NCBI GenBank assembly: GCA_027036755.1
Contig: JALWDV010000078.1
Coordinates: forward strand, 1-5,334
Direction of reading: 5' to 3'
Length of the DNA: 5,334 nucleotides
Source: Anaerolineae bacterium
GTDB lineage: Bacteria > Chloroflexota > Anaerolineae > J102
Shown here: one piece after another, positions 1-5,243 of the stretch
How positions within the stretch are numbered: position 1 is the first letter of the stretch
How the letters are laid out: the number at the start of each line of letters is the position of its first letter
Notes under the pieces: generated by a model
Seen by the model: the letters and a program-made list of their open reading frames with translations, nothing else
What the model was told of the DNA's origin: nothing
Database searches by the model: none
Position numbers and translations under genes: made by a program

Positions 1-59
1 AAACGTCAAAACGTGGCGAAAAAGGCTCTTTTTGACGTTTGACGTATGACGTTTGACGG
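1..59. repeat. Heptamer inverted-repeat array, copy 1 (cut by window edge)
   Basis: Bases 32-59 are four head-to-tail heptamers of the form TTGACGT (ttgacgt, ttgacgt, atgacgt, ttgacgg). Bases 1-14 carry the inverted form (ACGTCAA and a degenerate neighbour), so the two arms face each other across a small AAAAAG/CTTTTT hairpin at 19-33. The right arm matches 3472-3499 at 24 of 28 positions, so this is a dispersed family with at least two members here. The left arm may continue beyond the window. I see no ORF. The function is unknown; it could be a folded intergenic repeat or a non-autonomous mobile unit. Confidence 0.7.
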
Positions 60-120
60 AGAAATTGTAAAGATGGTTTTGAATGAGAATGAACCATGCC
101 GATTATTTTAACTTTCCAAC

Positions 121-143
121 TCATTTGGGACGCACCCAAATGA
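121..143. repeat. Perfect 9-bp palindrome with 5-base loop
   Basis: TCATTTGGG (121-129) and CCCAAATGA (135-143) are exact reverse complements around the loop ACGCA. No T-tract follows on either strand, so it is not a standard intrinsic terminator. It ends exactly where the readable HEPN remnant begins, so it may mark a rearrangement junction or one end of an inserted element. The structure is seen directly; the role is inferred. Confidence 0.6.
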
Positions 144-263
144 TCTTGCTATAGCCTAGATTTTGCTTGTGTTCCGGCGGAACAATATGACCAGGATTTG
201 GCCCATGAGGCTCTTGAAGACGCAGAACAGATCATCGAGTTTGTTCGGAGCAATCTGCCATGA
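144..263 (+). pseudogene. C-terminal remnant of a HEPN-domain toxin gene
   Basis: The frame from 144 to the TGA at 261-263 encodes about 39 residues, including the acidic helix DLAHEALEDAEQIIEFV and the end RSNLP. That helix resembles the C-terminal helix of short HEPN proteins (PF05168 type), which are usually about 120-140 residues. There is no start codon, an in-frame TGA lies at 141-143, and neither other forward frame upstream shows HEPN-like sequence. The stop overlaps the next gene's ATG as ATGA, the normal arrangement of two-gene HEPN/MNT operons. I read it as a 5'-truncated toxin gene. The truncation point lies at or next to the palindrome at 121-143. A very short expressed peptide cannot be excluded but is unlikely. 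Confidence 0.62.
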
Positions 264-694
264 CCGCCATCGACTATCAAAAAGAAATCGCTTCATATTG
301 CCAACGAGTTATCGAGGCCATACATCCCGATGGCATCATCCTCCACGGGTCTGTTGCACGCGGAAACGCTCATCAGCATAGCGATGTCGATATCATCGTC
401 ATTGGCGGCGAGATGCCTGAGAAATTTTTCAAGCGGCTTTATGTTCTTAATCGTCTGAGATCAGGAGGCGCTCCCATTGAAGTGATTGGGTATTCCCGAC
501 AGGAATGGGAAAGGATGATGGATGCTTTGCATCTTACGGCGCTGGAAGCATTGGAGTGGGGCGCGCCGCTATATGGCGAGGCGTTGTTCAAGCAGTGGCG
601 GAATCAGCTCGATGATTTGAAGCGGCGGGGGTTGAAACGGGGCGAGGGAAGTTGGAGCGCGCCCCCGGAATTGTTGCAACGGGAAGTCGCCTAG
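260..694 (+). CDS. MNT-type nucleotidyltransferase, antitoxin-like
   Basis: This 144-residue protein has a minimal nucleotidyltransferase fold (PF01909-like). The catalytic pattern is complete: G30-S31 in HGSVARG, then D42 and D44 in HSDVDIIV, and a third acidic residue E74 in PIEVIGYS. These groups bind the nucleotide and two metal ions. In HEPN/MNT systems the MNT protein is the antitoxin, and studied members act by transferring AMP to the HEPN toxin. The start is ATG at 260, with GGAG at 247-250 nine bases upstream and an ATGA overlap with the HEPN remnant. The C-terminus from about residue 110 is charged and probably helical. Because the toxin is broken, this is an orphan antitoxin that may be drifting, may serve HEPN proteins elsewhere, or may have another target. 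The stop shares CTAG with the convergent argJ stop. I see no promoter of its own. Confidence 0.85.
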   Translation: MTAIDYQKEIASYCQRVIEAIHPDGIILHGSVARGNAHQHSDVDIIVIGGEMPEKFFKRLYVLNRLRSGGAPIEVIGYSRQEWERMMDALHLTALEALEWGAPLYGEALFKQWRNQLDDLKRRGLKRGEGSWSAPPELLQREVA

Positions 695-1926
695 GTTCGA
701 TATTCTCCATTGATGGTGACGTACTCGTGGCTGAGGTCGCAGGTCCACACGGTGGTCTGGCCCGGCCCATCCCCCAGTTTCAGCTCGATGAGCAGTTCGG
801 GTTGAGCGAAACGCTCGGCCGCGGCGGCCTCGTCATAGGCCAGAGGCGCGCCGCGGGAGACGAGATGCAAGGGGGGGAGATAAGCGTCCTCGTCCGGCCC
901 GCCGGTGATCCACAACTCCGCCGCGTTGGGATCAAAGACAGCGCCGCTGTATCCGGCCGCGGCCAGAATGCGTCCCCAGTTGGCGTCGCCGCCGTAGATG
1001 GCTGTTTTAACCAGGGGCGAGGTTGCGATGGCGTTGGCCGCCCGATGCGCGTCCTCGTCATCGTTCAGCCCCGAGACGCGCAGGGTGACGAATTTGGTCG
1101 CGCCTTCGCCATCCCGCACGATGGCCTGGGCCAGCCGGATGCTGACGCGAGTCAGCGCCTGCAGAAACGCATCGAATTCGGGCGTGCCAGCCTCGATGAT
1201 TGGGCCGCCAGCCAGACCATTGGCCAGCAGCGCCACTGTGTCGTTGGTGCTGGTGTCGCCATCAACGCTGATGCGATTGAAGGAGACATCGGTAGCCTGC
1301 GCCAGGGCCGACCGGGCTGCATCCGGCGTCAGCCGGGCGTCGGTGGTGATCACGCCCAGCATGGTCGCCATGTTGGGGTGGATCATGCCAGCGCCCTTGC
1401 ACAGGCCGGCGAGGGTCACCGTGGCGTCGCCTATCCTAACCTGATCGAACGCGGTCTTGGGCCGGGTGTCGGTGGTCATAATGGCCCGGGCCGCTGCATC
1501 GAAGCCTTGCATGGTCGGCTGCAAGGCTCCGAACAGCGCGGGCGTGGCCGCCTCGATGCGCTCGACCGGCAATTGCACGCCGATGACGCCCGTCGACATC
1601 ACCAGAGCGCTCCACGGGGCCAGGCCGAAAGTCCTCTCCACGGCCTCGGCCATGCGGCGGGCGTTGGCCAGCCCCTGGGGCCCGGTCACAGCGTTGGCGT
1701 TGCCGCTGTTGATGATCACGGCGTGAACGCCCGTCGCATTCATTTCCAGCAAAATGCGGTCATACAGCACCGGCGCGGCCGCGTAGCGGTTTTGGGTGAA
1801 GACGGCGGCCGCAACCGCGGGCGTTTCGGAGAAGATAAGGGCCAGATCCAACTGATTATCGGGTTTGACGCCGCAGGCAAGGCCGGCGTAGCCGAAACCC
1901 AGGGGCAGCGCGTGATGTGATGTCAT
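691..1926 (-). CDS. argJ: Arginine biosynthesis bifunctional protein ArgJ (ornithine acetyltransferase)
   Basis: ArgJ moves acetyl from N-acetylornithine to glutamate, recycling N-acetylglutamate and releasing ornithine. Many members also use acetyl-CoA to make N-acetylglutamate. The 411-residue length is normal for the family (about 400). Numbering from the chosen ATG, the oxyanion-hole motif STGVIG starts at 111. The self-cleavage segment KGAGMIHPNMATMLG spans 177-191, with T188 the expected nucleophile after A187-T188 cleavage into alpha and beta chains. NSGNAN near 73-78 and the end INGEYRT also fit. I chose ATG at 1926 because AAGGTG (1933-1938) lies six bases upstream. A GTG at 1935 would add three residues but has a poorer ribosome site. 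The gene lies 76 bases behind argG on the same strand, probably in one operon. The sequence cannot tell mono- from bifunctional activity. Confidence 0.95.
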   Translation of the reverse strand: MTSHHALPLGFGYAGLACGVKPDNQLDLALIFSETPAVAAAVFTQNRYAAAPVLYDRILLEMNATGVHAVIINSGNANAVTGPQGLANARRMAEAVERTFGLAPWSALVMSTGVIGVQLPVERIEAATPALFGALQPTMQGFDAAARAIMTTDTRPKTAFDQVRIGDATVTLAGLCKGAGMIHPNMATMLGVITTDARLTPDAARSALAQATDVSFNRISVDGDTSTNDTVALLANGLAGGPIIEAGTPEFDAFLQALTRVSIRLAQAIVRDGEGATKFVTLRVSGLNDDEDAHRAANAIATSPLVKTAIYGGDANWGRILAAAGYSGAVFDPNAAELWITGGPDEDAYLPPLHLVSRGAPLAYDEAAAAERFAQPELLIELKLGDGPGQTTVWTCDLSHEYVTINGEYRT

Positions 1927-1974
1927 CGAATTCACCTTGGGGTGGCGTGTGATTCTGGTGATTTTTTGATATCG

Positions 1975-2001
1975 AAAAAGCCGTTCTCGTCCGCGGGCTT
2001 T
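1975..2001 (-). terminator. Weak terminator-like hairpin between argG and argJ
   Basis: Read on the minus strand, AAAGCC and GGCTTT pair across a 13-base loop immediately after the argG stop, and the T-run partly overlaps the stem (complement of A1975-A1979). The six-pair stem is short, so it may only reduce transcription into argJ rather than stop it, or it may protect the argG mRNA end. Confidence 0.38.
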
Positions 2002-2002
2002 G

Positions 2003-3271
2003 CTAATCCCGTTTGAAGTTACTGTAATCGGGCTGGCGGTAGCGAGAAACGCCCACGCCTTCGATCTCCAGCATGGCTTGCACCTTCATGGGCAACCCGA
2101 ACAGCTTGATGAAGCCCTCGGCGTCTTGCTGGTTGTAGACGTCATCCTCATCAAAAGTGACGTAATCTTCCCGATAGAGACTGAACGGGCTCTTGCGCCC
2201 CACCAAGATGACGTTGCCCTTGTAGAGCTTGAAGCGCACCGTGCCCGTCATGTTCTGCTCGGTGCTCTGCACAAAGGCGTCCAGCGCATCGCGCAAGGGC
2301 GTGAACCACTGGCCGTTGTACACCAGTTCGGCGTAACGCAGGCCCACCTGTTGTTTGTAGTGCAGGGTGTCCTTGTCCAGCACGAGCTGCTCCAGAGCGG
2401 CGTGGGCCTCGTAAAGCAACGAGCCTCCGGGCGTCTCATAAACGCCGTGGGATTTCATGCCCACCAGACGATTCTCCACCAGATCGACCCGGCCAATGCC
2501 ATGTTTGGAGGCCAACTCGTTTAGCTTCTCCATCATCTCCACAGGCCCCATGGCCACGCCGTTGACGCGCACAGGCAGGCCCGCCTTGAAATCGATGGTC
2601 ACATATTCCGGCTCGTCGGGCGCGTTTTCTGGCGAATTGGTGAGGGTGTACATCTCCTCCTCGGGCTCGTTCCAGGGGTCTTCCAGCAGACCGCCCTCGT
2701 GGCTCATGTGCCACAGGTTGCGATCCCGGCTGTAAATGGAATCCTCGGTCGCGGCCACGGGCACGTTGTGCTCCGCGGCGTAGGCCAGCGCGTCCTTGCG
2801 CCCGCGGATGTCCCATTCCCGCCAGGGAGCGATGATCTTCAGCTTGGGATTCAGGGCCATAACGGTCAGTTCGAAGCGAACCTGATCATTGCCCTTGCCC
2901 GTAGCTCCGTGGGCGACGGCGTCCGCGCCTTCCAGCTCGGCGATCTCGACCATGCGTTTGGCGATGAGGGGGCGGGCCATGCTGGTGCCCAGCAGATACT
3001 TGCGCTCATACACCGCGCCCGCCTGCATGGTGGGAAAAACGTAATCGGTGAGGAACTCCAGGCGCAGATCTTCGATGTAGATTTTGCTGGCGCCCGAAGC
3101 CAGGGCCTTCTCCTCCAGGCCGTCCAGCTCCTCCGACTGGCCCAGATCGGCGCTGAAGCAAATGACTTCGCATCCGTAATTCTCCTTCAGCCACGGCACG
3201 ATGACCGAGGTGTCCAGGCCGCCCGAGTAGGCGAGCACGACTTTGTTGACTTTTGGTTTTTTGGGTGACAC
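2003..3271 (-). CDS. argG: Argininosuccinate synthase
   Basis: ArgG joins citrulline and aspartate at the cost of ATP (to AMP and pyrophosphate), forming argininosuccinate in the penultimate step of arginine synthesis. From the GTG start it has 422 residues, slightly above the common length of about 400. The N-type ATP pyrophosphatase loop AYSGGLDTS is at 14-22. The loop ATGKGNDQVRFE follows at 123-134, and DRNLWHMSHEG with LEDPW lies mid-protein. I chose GTG at 3271 because AGGAGA (3279-3284) sits seven bases upstream and homology begins just after it (VNKVVLAYSGG). The same frame stays open to a GTG at 3391, but those 40 extra residues are low-complexity and run into a repeat, so I reject them. 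It precedes argJ and lies downstream of the Arg-rich leader unit at 3576-3745, which may attenuate it. Confidence 0.96.
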   Translation of the reverse strand: MSPKKPKVNKVVLAYSGGLDTSVIVPWLKENYGCEVICFSADLGQSEELDGLEEKALASGASKIYIEDLRLEFLTDYVFPTMQAGAVYERKYLLGTSMARPLIAKRMVEIAELEGADAVAHGATGKGNDQVRFELTVMALNPKLKIIAPWREWDIRGRKDALAYAAEHNVPVAATEDSIYSRDRNLWHMSHEGGLLEDPWNEPEEEMYTLTNSPENAPDEPEYVTIDFKAGLPVRVNGVAMGPVEMMEKLNELASKHGIGRVDLVENRLVGMKSHGVYETPGGSLLYEAHAALEQLVLDKDTLHYKQQVGLRYAELVYNGQWFTPLRDALDAFVQSTEQNMTGTVRFKLYKGNVILVGRKSPFSLYREDYVTFDEDDVYNQQDAEGFIKLFGLPMKVQAMLEIEGVGVSRYRQPDYSNFKRD

Positions 3272-3278
3272 GGGATTC

Positions 3279-3284
3279 TCTCCT
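3279..3284 (-). promoter_or_regulatory. Ribosome binding site that fixes the argG GTG start
   Basis: AGGAGA on the minus strand lies seven bases before GTG 3271. No comparable site lies before the upstream GTG at 3391, so this site decides the start. Confidence 0.75.
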
Positions 3285-3390
3285 GATGAAATGAAAGGTG
3301 AAAAAATGGATTGCGCTATTGCTGAGTAACTATACAGGCCACAGCGAAAAAACGTCTGAAGAAGCAACGTTGGCCATTTATGCCAACCCA

Positions 3391-3499
3391 CGTCATACGT
3401 AAAACGTCAAACGTCAGGCCTTTATCGCCAAAGATGTGTCCTGCAATGAGCCATGACATCGTTACAGCAGCGTGACGTTTGACGCTTGACGTTTTACGG
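3391..3499. repeat. Heptamer inverted-repeat element, copy 2
   Basis: The left arm (3391-3416) is built of ACGTCAA-type heptamers and the right arm (3473-3499) of the inverse TGACGTT type, around a 56-base interior with no ORF. The first 12 bases of the outward-read arms agree exactly (TGACGTTTGACG). After that the heptamer variants occur in a different order, as expected of an array that has gained and lost units. The right arm matches copy 1 (32-59) at 24 of 28 bases. The element sits between argG and its putative leader and may have lengthened that gap. Confidence 0.75.
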
Positions 3500-3575
3500 T
3501 CTTGGCATGTCGCCTGTTGGCGGCTCTAACCTTCAAGGTTGATATGTGAGCTGTATCGTCACATTGTTGAAAGGC

Positions 3576-3610
3576 AAATAAAAAACCACGATGAAAACGC
3601 CATCGTGGTT
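3576..3610 (-). terminator. Strong intrinsic terminator of the Arg-rich leader
   Basis: On the minus strand AACCACGATG (3610-3601) and CATCGTGGTT (3593-3584) form a perfect 10-bp stem with a 7-base loop, followed by TTTTTTATTT. It is the best terminator in the window. On the plus strand no T-tract follows, so it is directional. It lies 44 bases after the leader ORF stop and about 300 bases before argG, which is where an attenuator would end. It could instead close an independent small RNA. Confidence 0.88.
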
Positions 3611-3653
3611 GGGGTGCGGGATTCGAGTTCAGATGCAGACGCGAGCCAGGGGA

Positions 3654-3710
3654 TCAGACCAGTGATCTGACCTCGTCCCGTTGGTTGGTGCGCCTGCGAA
3701 GCATAAACAT
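3654..3710 (-). CDS. Arg-rich leader peptide (18 residues)
   Basis: The ORF encodes MFMLRRRTNQRDEVRSLV and stops with TGA inside the hairpin at 3651-3672. Arginines are at 5, 6, 7, 11 and 15, using codons CGC, AGG, CGC, CGG and AGA, so several tRNA-Arg species would be sampled. There is no ribosome binding site. The A of its ATG is the base expected as +1 of the promoter, so it would be translated as a leaderless message. A second in-frame ATG (codon 3) is possible but also lacks a ribosome site. The peptide itself probably has no function beyond making translation sensitive to charged tRNA-Arg supply. Such short ORFs arise by chance; the confidence comes from the promoter, terminator and downstream arginine genes together. 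Confidence 0.55.
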   Translation of the reverse strand: MFMLRRRTNQRDEVRSLV

Positions 3711-3716
3711 GGCCCG

Positions 3717-3745
3717 ACTATACCGGATTTCCGGGCATCTGTCAA
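3717..3745 (-). promoter_or_regulatory. Sigma70-type promoter of the leader unit
   Basis: On the minus strand a perfect -35 TTGACA (3745-3740) and -10 TATAGT (3722-3717) are separated by exactly 17 bases. Six bases (CGGGCC) then precede the ATG at 3710, so +1 is predicted to be its A. It points toward argG and away from the DUF2892 gene. Confidence 0.8.
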
Positions 3746-3876
3746 ATCGACCTTTCTAAAATGCCCCCATTGTCAAGACTTCATTCGATGGCGGTCTAAA
3801 AGCGGCTCAATCGCCGATGAGGCCGTTGCCCCACCCGGCGCGTCATATTTGGAATTGTGTCCAGTCAAAACACCAC

Positions 3877-3905
3877 TTGACAGGATGCAAGATTTTCTAT
3901 ATAAC
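3877..3905 (+). promoter_or_regulatory. Sigma70-type promoter of the DUF2892 gene
   Basis: TTGACA (3877-3882), a 17-base spacer and TATAAC (3900-3905) give a near-consensus promoter. Transcription would begin near 3912, leaving a 5' untranslated region of about 60 bases. It may also supply rsmA downstream, since I see no other good promoter before that gene. Confidence 0.75.
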
Positions 3906-3962
3906 TCATATAGCGCATTCATCAACCAGCGCTACGCCAATATCAATTTATTTACATCACGC

Positions 3963-3970
3963 AAGGAGGT
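3963..3970 (+). promoter_or_regulatory. Full-consensus ribosome binding site of the DUF2892 gene
   Basis: AAGGAGGT lies four bases before ATG 3975. It fixes this start over the long upstream extension of the same frame, which has no ribosome site or recognisable homology. Confidence 0.8.
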
Positions 3971-3974
3971 TATT

Positions 3975-4172
3975 ATGCAAGCCAACGAAGGCAAATGGGA
4001 TCGCATTATCCGCGTCATCCTCGGTCTCGTTCTTTTCTACATGGGTAACGCAACGCTGACTTCGCCATGGAATTACGTGGCCTACGTCATCGGCTTGATC
4101 TTGGTGGTCACCGGTTTGATTGGTTTTTGTCTCCTTTACTCGGTCTTCAAGATCAACACCAAAGGCAGTTAA
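3975..4172 (+). CDS. DUF2892 (YgaP-like transmembrane) small membrane protein
   Basis: This 65-residue protein matches the DUF2892 pattern (PF11127): a short basic start (NEGKWDRIIRVI), a first membrane helix at about 11-27, a short loop (TLTSPWNY) and a second helix at about 35-56. It ends with FCLLYSVFKINT, the counterpart of the family's WCPLYSLLGINT-like ending, with C52 retained but the following proline replaced by leucine. It would sit in the cytoplasmic membrane. The domain also occurs fused to rhodanese in YgaP, but there is no rhodanese here. No precise role is known for free-standing members. The frame is open well upstream, but the consensus ribosome site at 3963-3970 sets the start. 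It has its own strong promoter and is followed by the hairpin at 4199 and rsmA. Confidence 0.88.
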   Translation: MQANEGKWDRIIRVILGLVLFYMGNATLTSPWNYVAYVIGLILVVTGLIGFCLLYSVFKINTKGS

Positions 4173-4198
4173 TCTCTTCAAATCATCCATGCGTTGCA

Positions 4199-4226
4199 GA
4201 GCGGTGGGGCGCAAGTCTCGCCGCTC
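4199..4226 (+). promoter_or_regulatory. 12-bp hairpin with GCAA tetraloop in the rsmA 5' region
   Basis: Bases 4199-4210 pair with 4215-4226 along the whole length as RNA: nine Watson-Crick pairs and three G-U pairs closing a GNRA-type loop (GCAA, 4211-4214). No T-run follows, so it is not a standard terminator. It ends 21 bases before the rsmA ATG. It may stabilise the mRNA, separate the two genes, or regulate rsmA translation. The fold is read from the sequence; any role is inferred. Confidence 0.55.
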
Positions 4227-4247
4227 CGCGCGCGATGATGGTGTCAC

Positions 4248-5105
4248 ATGTCTTCTCATCCCCCCACGTTGCTGCCCCGGCTGAAAGAGCTGGGGCTTGC
4301 GCCTCGCAAGGGGCTGGGGCAACACTTCCTCACTGATTCCAACATCCTCGAGGCCATCGTCGCCGCGGCTGATCTGCCGCCCGACGCCGTGGTCATCGAG
4401 GTGGGGCCCGGGCCCGGCGCACTGACTGCGGCCCTGATTCCGGTCACTGGGCGATTGATCGCTATCGAGCTGGATCATCGATTGGCTCCGCTGCTGGCTG
4501 AGTTATATGAAGATTGGCCGCATGTTCACGTCATCCAGGGGGATGCACTGGCGATCTCGCCCAAACAGGCGCTGGCGCAAAGCGGCGGCGTCGCGCCTTA
4601 TTACGTGCTGGGGAACATTCCGTATTACATCACCTCACCTCTGCTGCGTCATTTTCTCGAGGCCGAACCGCGGCCCGAGCGCATGGTGTTCACCATTCAA
4701 CAGGACGTGGCGAAGCGCATCGCGGCTCATCCTCCAAAAATGAGTTTGCTGGCGGTGTCGGTGCAGGTTTACGCCCGCCCGACCATCGTGCGCAAATTGC
4801 CGCCGGGCGCGTTTACGCCGCCGCCCAAGGTTCATTCGGCTGTGTTGCAGCTGGATGCGCTGCCGCAGCCCCTGGTCCCGCCTGATCTGCGCAATGATTT
4901 TTTCCGGGTCGTGAGAGCGGGGTTCGGGCAAAAGCGCAAAACATTGCGCAATAGTCTGGCTTCGGGCCTGGGGCTTCCTACGGCTCTCAGCGGTGCGGCT
5001 ATTAGCGCCGCGGGGTTAAATCCCAAACAGCGGGCCCAGGAGTTGAGCATTCCCCAATGGTTGCGGCTGGCGGACGAAATCAAAAAACAGGAAGAACATC
5101 GGTAG
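4248..5105 (+). CDS. rsmA: 16S rRNA adenine-N6 dimethyltransferase RsmA (KsgA)
   Basis: RsmA uses S-adenosylmethionine to dimethylate two adjacent adenosines in the loop of helix 45 of 16S rRNA during late 30S assembly. The 285-residue length is typical. The N-terminal KGLGQHFLTD (21-30) is the family signature. Motif I EVGPGPGALT is at 51-60, the ribose-binding acidic residue E74 lies in AIELD, and GDAL is at 98-101. The catalytic NIPYY is at 123-127 (NLPYN in E. coli), FTPPPKVHSAV at 189-199, and FGQKRKTLRNSL in the C-terminal domain. ATG 4248 is the only start after an in-frame TGA at 4236. The ribosome site is weak (GGTG near 4240), which suits modest expression or control by the hairpin at 4199-4226. 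It is unlikely to be an Erm resistance enzyme, given the FTPPPKVHSAV and C-terminal features. Confidence 0.95.
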   Translation: MSSHPPTLLPRLKELGLAPRKGLGQHFLTDSNILEAIVAAADLPPDAVVIEVGPGPGALTAALIPVTGRLIAIELDHRLAPLLAELYEDWPHVHVIQGDALAISPKQALAQSGGVAPYYVLGNIPYYITSPLLRHFLEAEPRPERMVFTIQQDVAKRIAAHPPKMSLLAVSVQVYARPTIVRKLPPGAFTPPPKVHSAVLQLDALPQPLVPPDLRNDFFRVVRAGFGQKRKTLRNSLASGLGLPTALSGAAISAAGLNPKQRAQELSIPQWLRLADEIKKQEEHR

Positions 5106-5162
5106 CAACGCTGGGGCGGCAACCACTCAGATAACCTGATTCGGCCTCGAGATCGTCTTGCC

Positions 5163-5243
5163 ACGAAGGCTCGAAGGAACGAAGGCACGAAGAAAATCCT
5201 TATTCCCCACCCTTCGCGCCTTCGTGTCGTCGTGTCGTCGTAG
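5163..5243. repeat. Octamer inverted-repeat array downstream of rsmA
   Basis: The left arm (5164-5195) is four octamers of the form CGAAGGNN. The right arm (5211-5242) is four octamers in the inverse sense (ccttcgcg, ccttcgtg, tcgtcgtg, tcgtcgta). A 15-base AT-richer spacer separates them. As RNA the arms could fold into a long imperfect hairpin, and on the plus strand TTTTT follows at 5244-5248, so it may also terminate rsmA transcription. The rest of 5106-5334 shows no gene. Confidence 0.7.

Larger units (their letters stand above)
3576..3710 (-). promoter_or_regulatory. Candidate arginine attenuator (leader RNA upstream of argGJ)
   Basis: This is a transcript of about 135 bases defined by its own promoter (3717-3745) and terminator (3576-3610). 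It contains an 18-codon Arg-rich ORF and a hairpin (3651-3672: GGTCAGA pairing with TCTGATCC) that holds the ORF's stop codon. A second pairing joins CGGGACGAG (3680-3672) to CTCGAATCCCG (3627-3617) through nine pairs and a 2-base bulge. Stalling at the Arg codons would leave these segments free, whereas a ribosome at the stop would cover them. This is the layout of ribosome-mediated attenuation as known for his, leu, trp and ilv leaders. The regulatory reading is inferred; a small RNA of unknown function is the alternative. Confidence 0.55.

Noticed and set aside
652..1920. Long open frame on the plus strand opposite argJ (about 422 codons)
   Set aside because: It is antisense to a clear argJ, gives glycine- and arginine-rich sequence with no recognisable motif, and is explained by the GC-rich codon positions of argJ.
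2699..3268. Plus-strand open frames opposite argG, also at 2000-2524
   Set aside because: They are shadows of argG codon bias, with no ribosome site or domain.
3329..3334. Possible -10 box (TATAGT, minus strand) close to argG
   Set aside because: The -10 is good, but no acceptable -35 lies 16-18 bases upstream, so a second argG promoter here is only a possibility and not reported as a feature.
3272..3391. 40-residue N-terminal extension of argG from a GTG at 3391
   Set aside because: It has no ribosome site, its residues do not resemble ArgG, and it runs into the heptamer repeat. GTG 3271 has AGGAGA at good spacing.
3601..3660. tRNA-like T-arm (TCGAATCCCGC on the minus strand)
   Set aside because: The matching 5' half of the T-stem is missing, there is no anticodon or acceptor stem, and the segment is better explained as leader RNA structure before the terminator.
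3681..3974. Long upstream extension of the DUF2892 frame
   Set aside because: It crosses the predicted promoter and the opposite-strand leader, lacks homology, and a consensus ribosome site fixes the start at 3975.
5163..5243. CRISPR array
   Set aside because: The repeats are 8 bases, contiguous without spacers, and inverted about a centre, unlike CRISPR repeat-spacer units.
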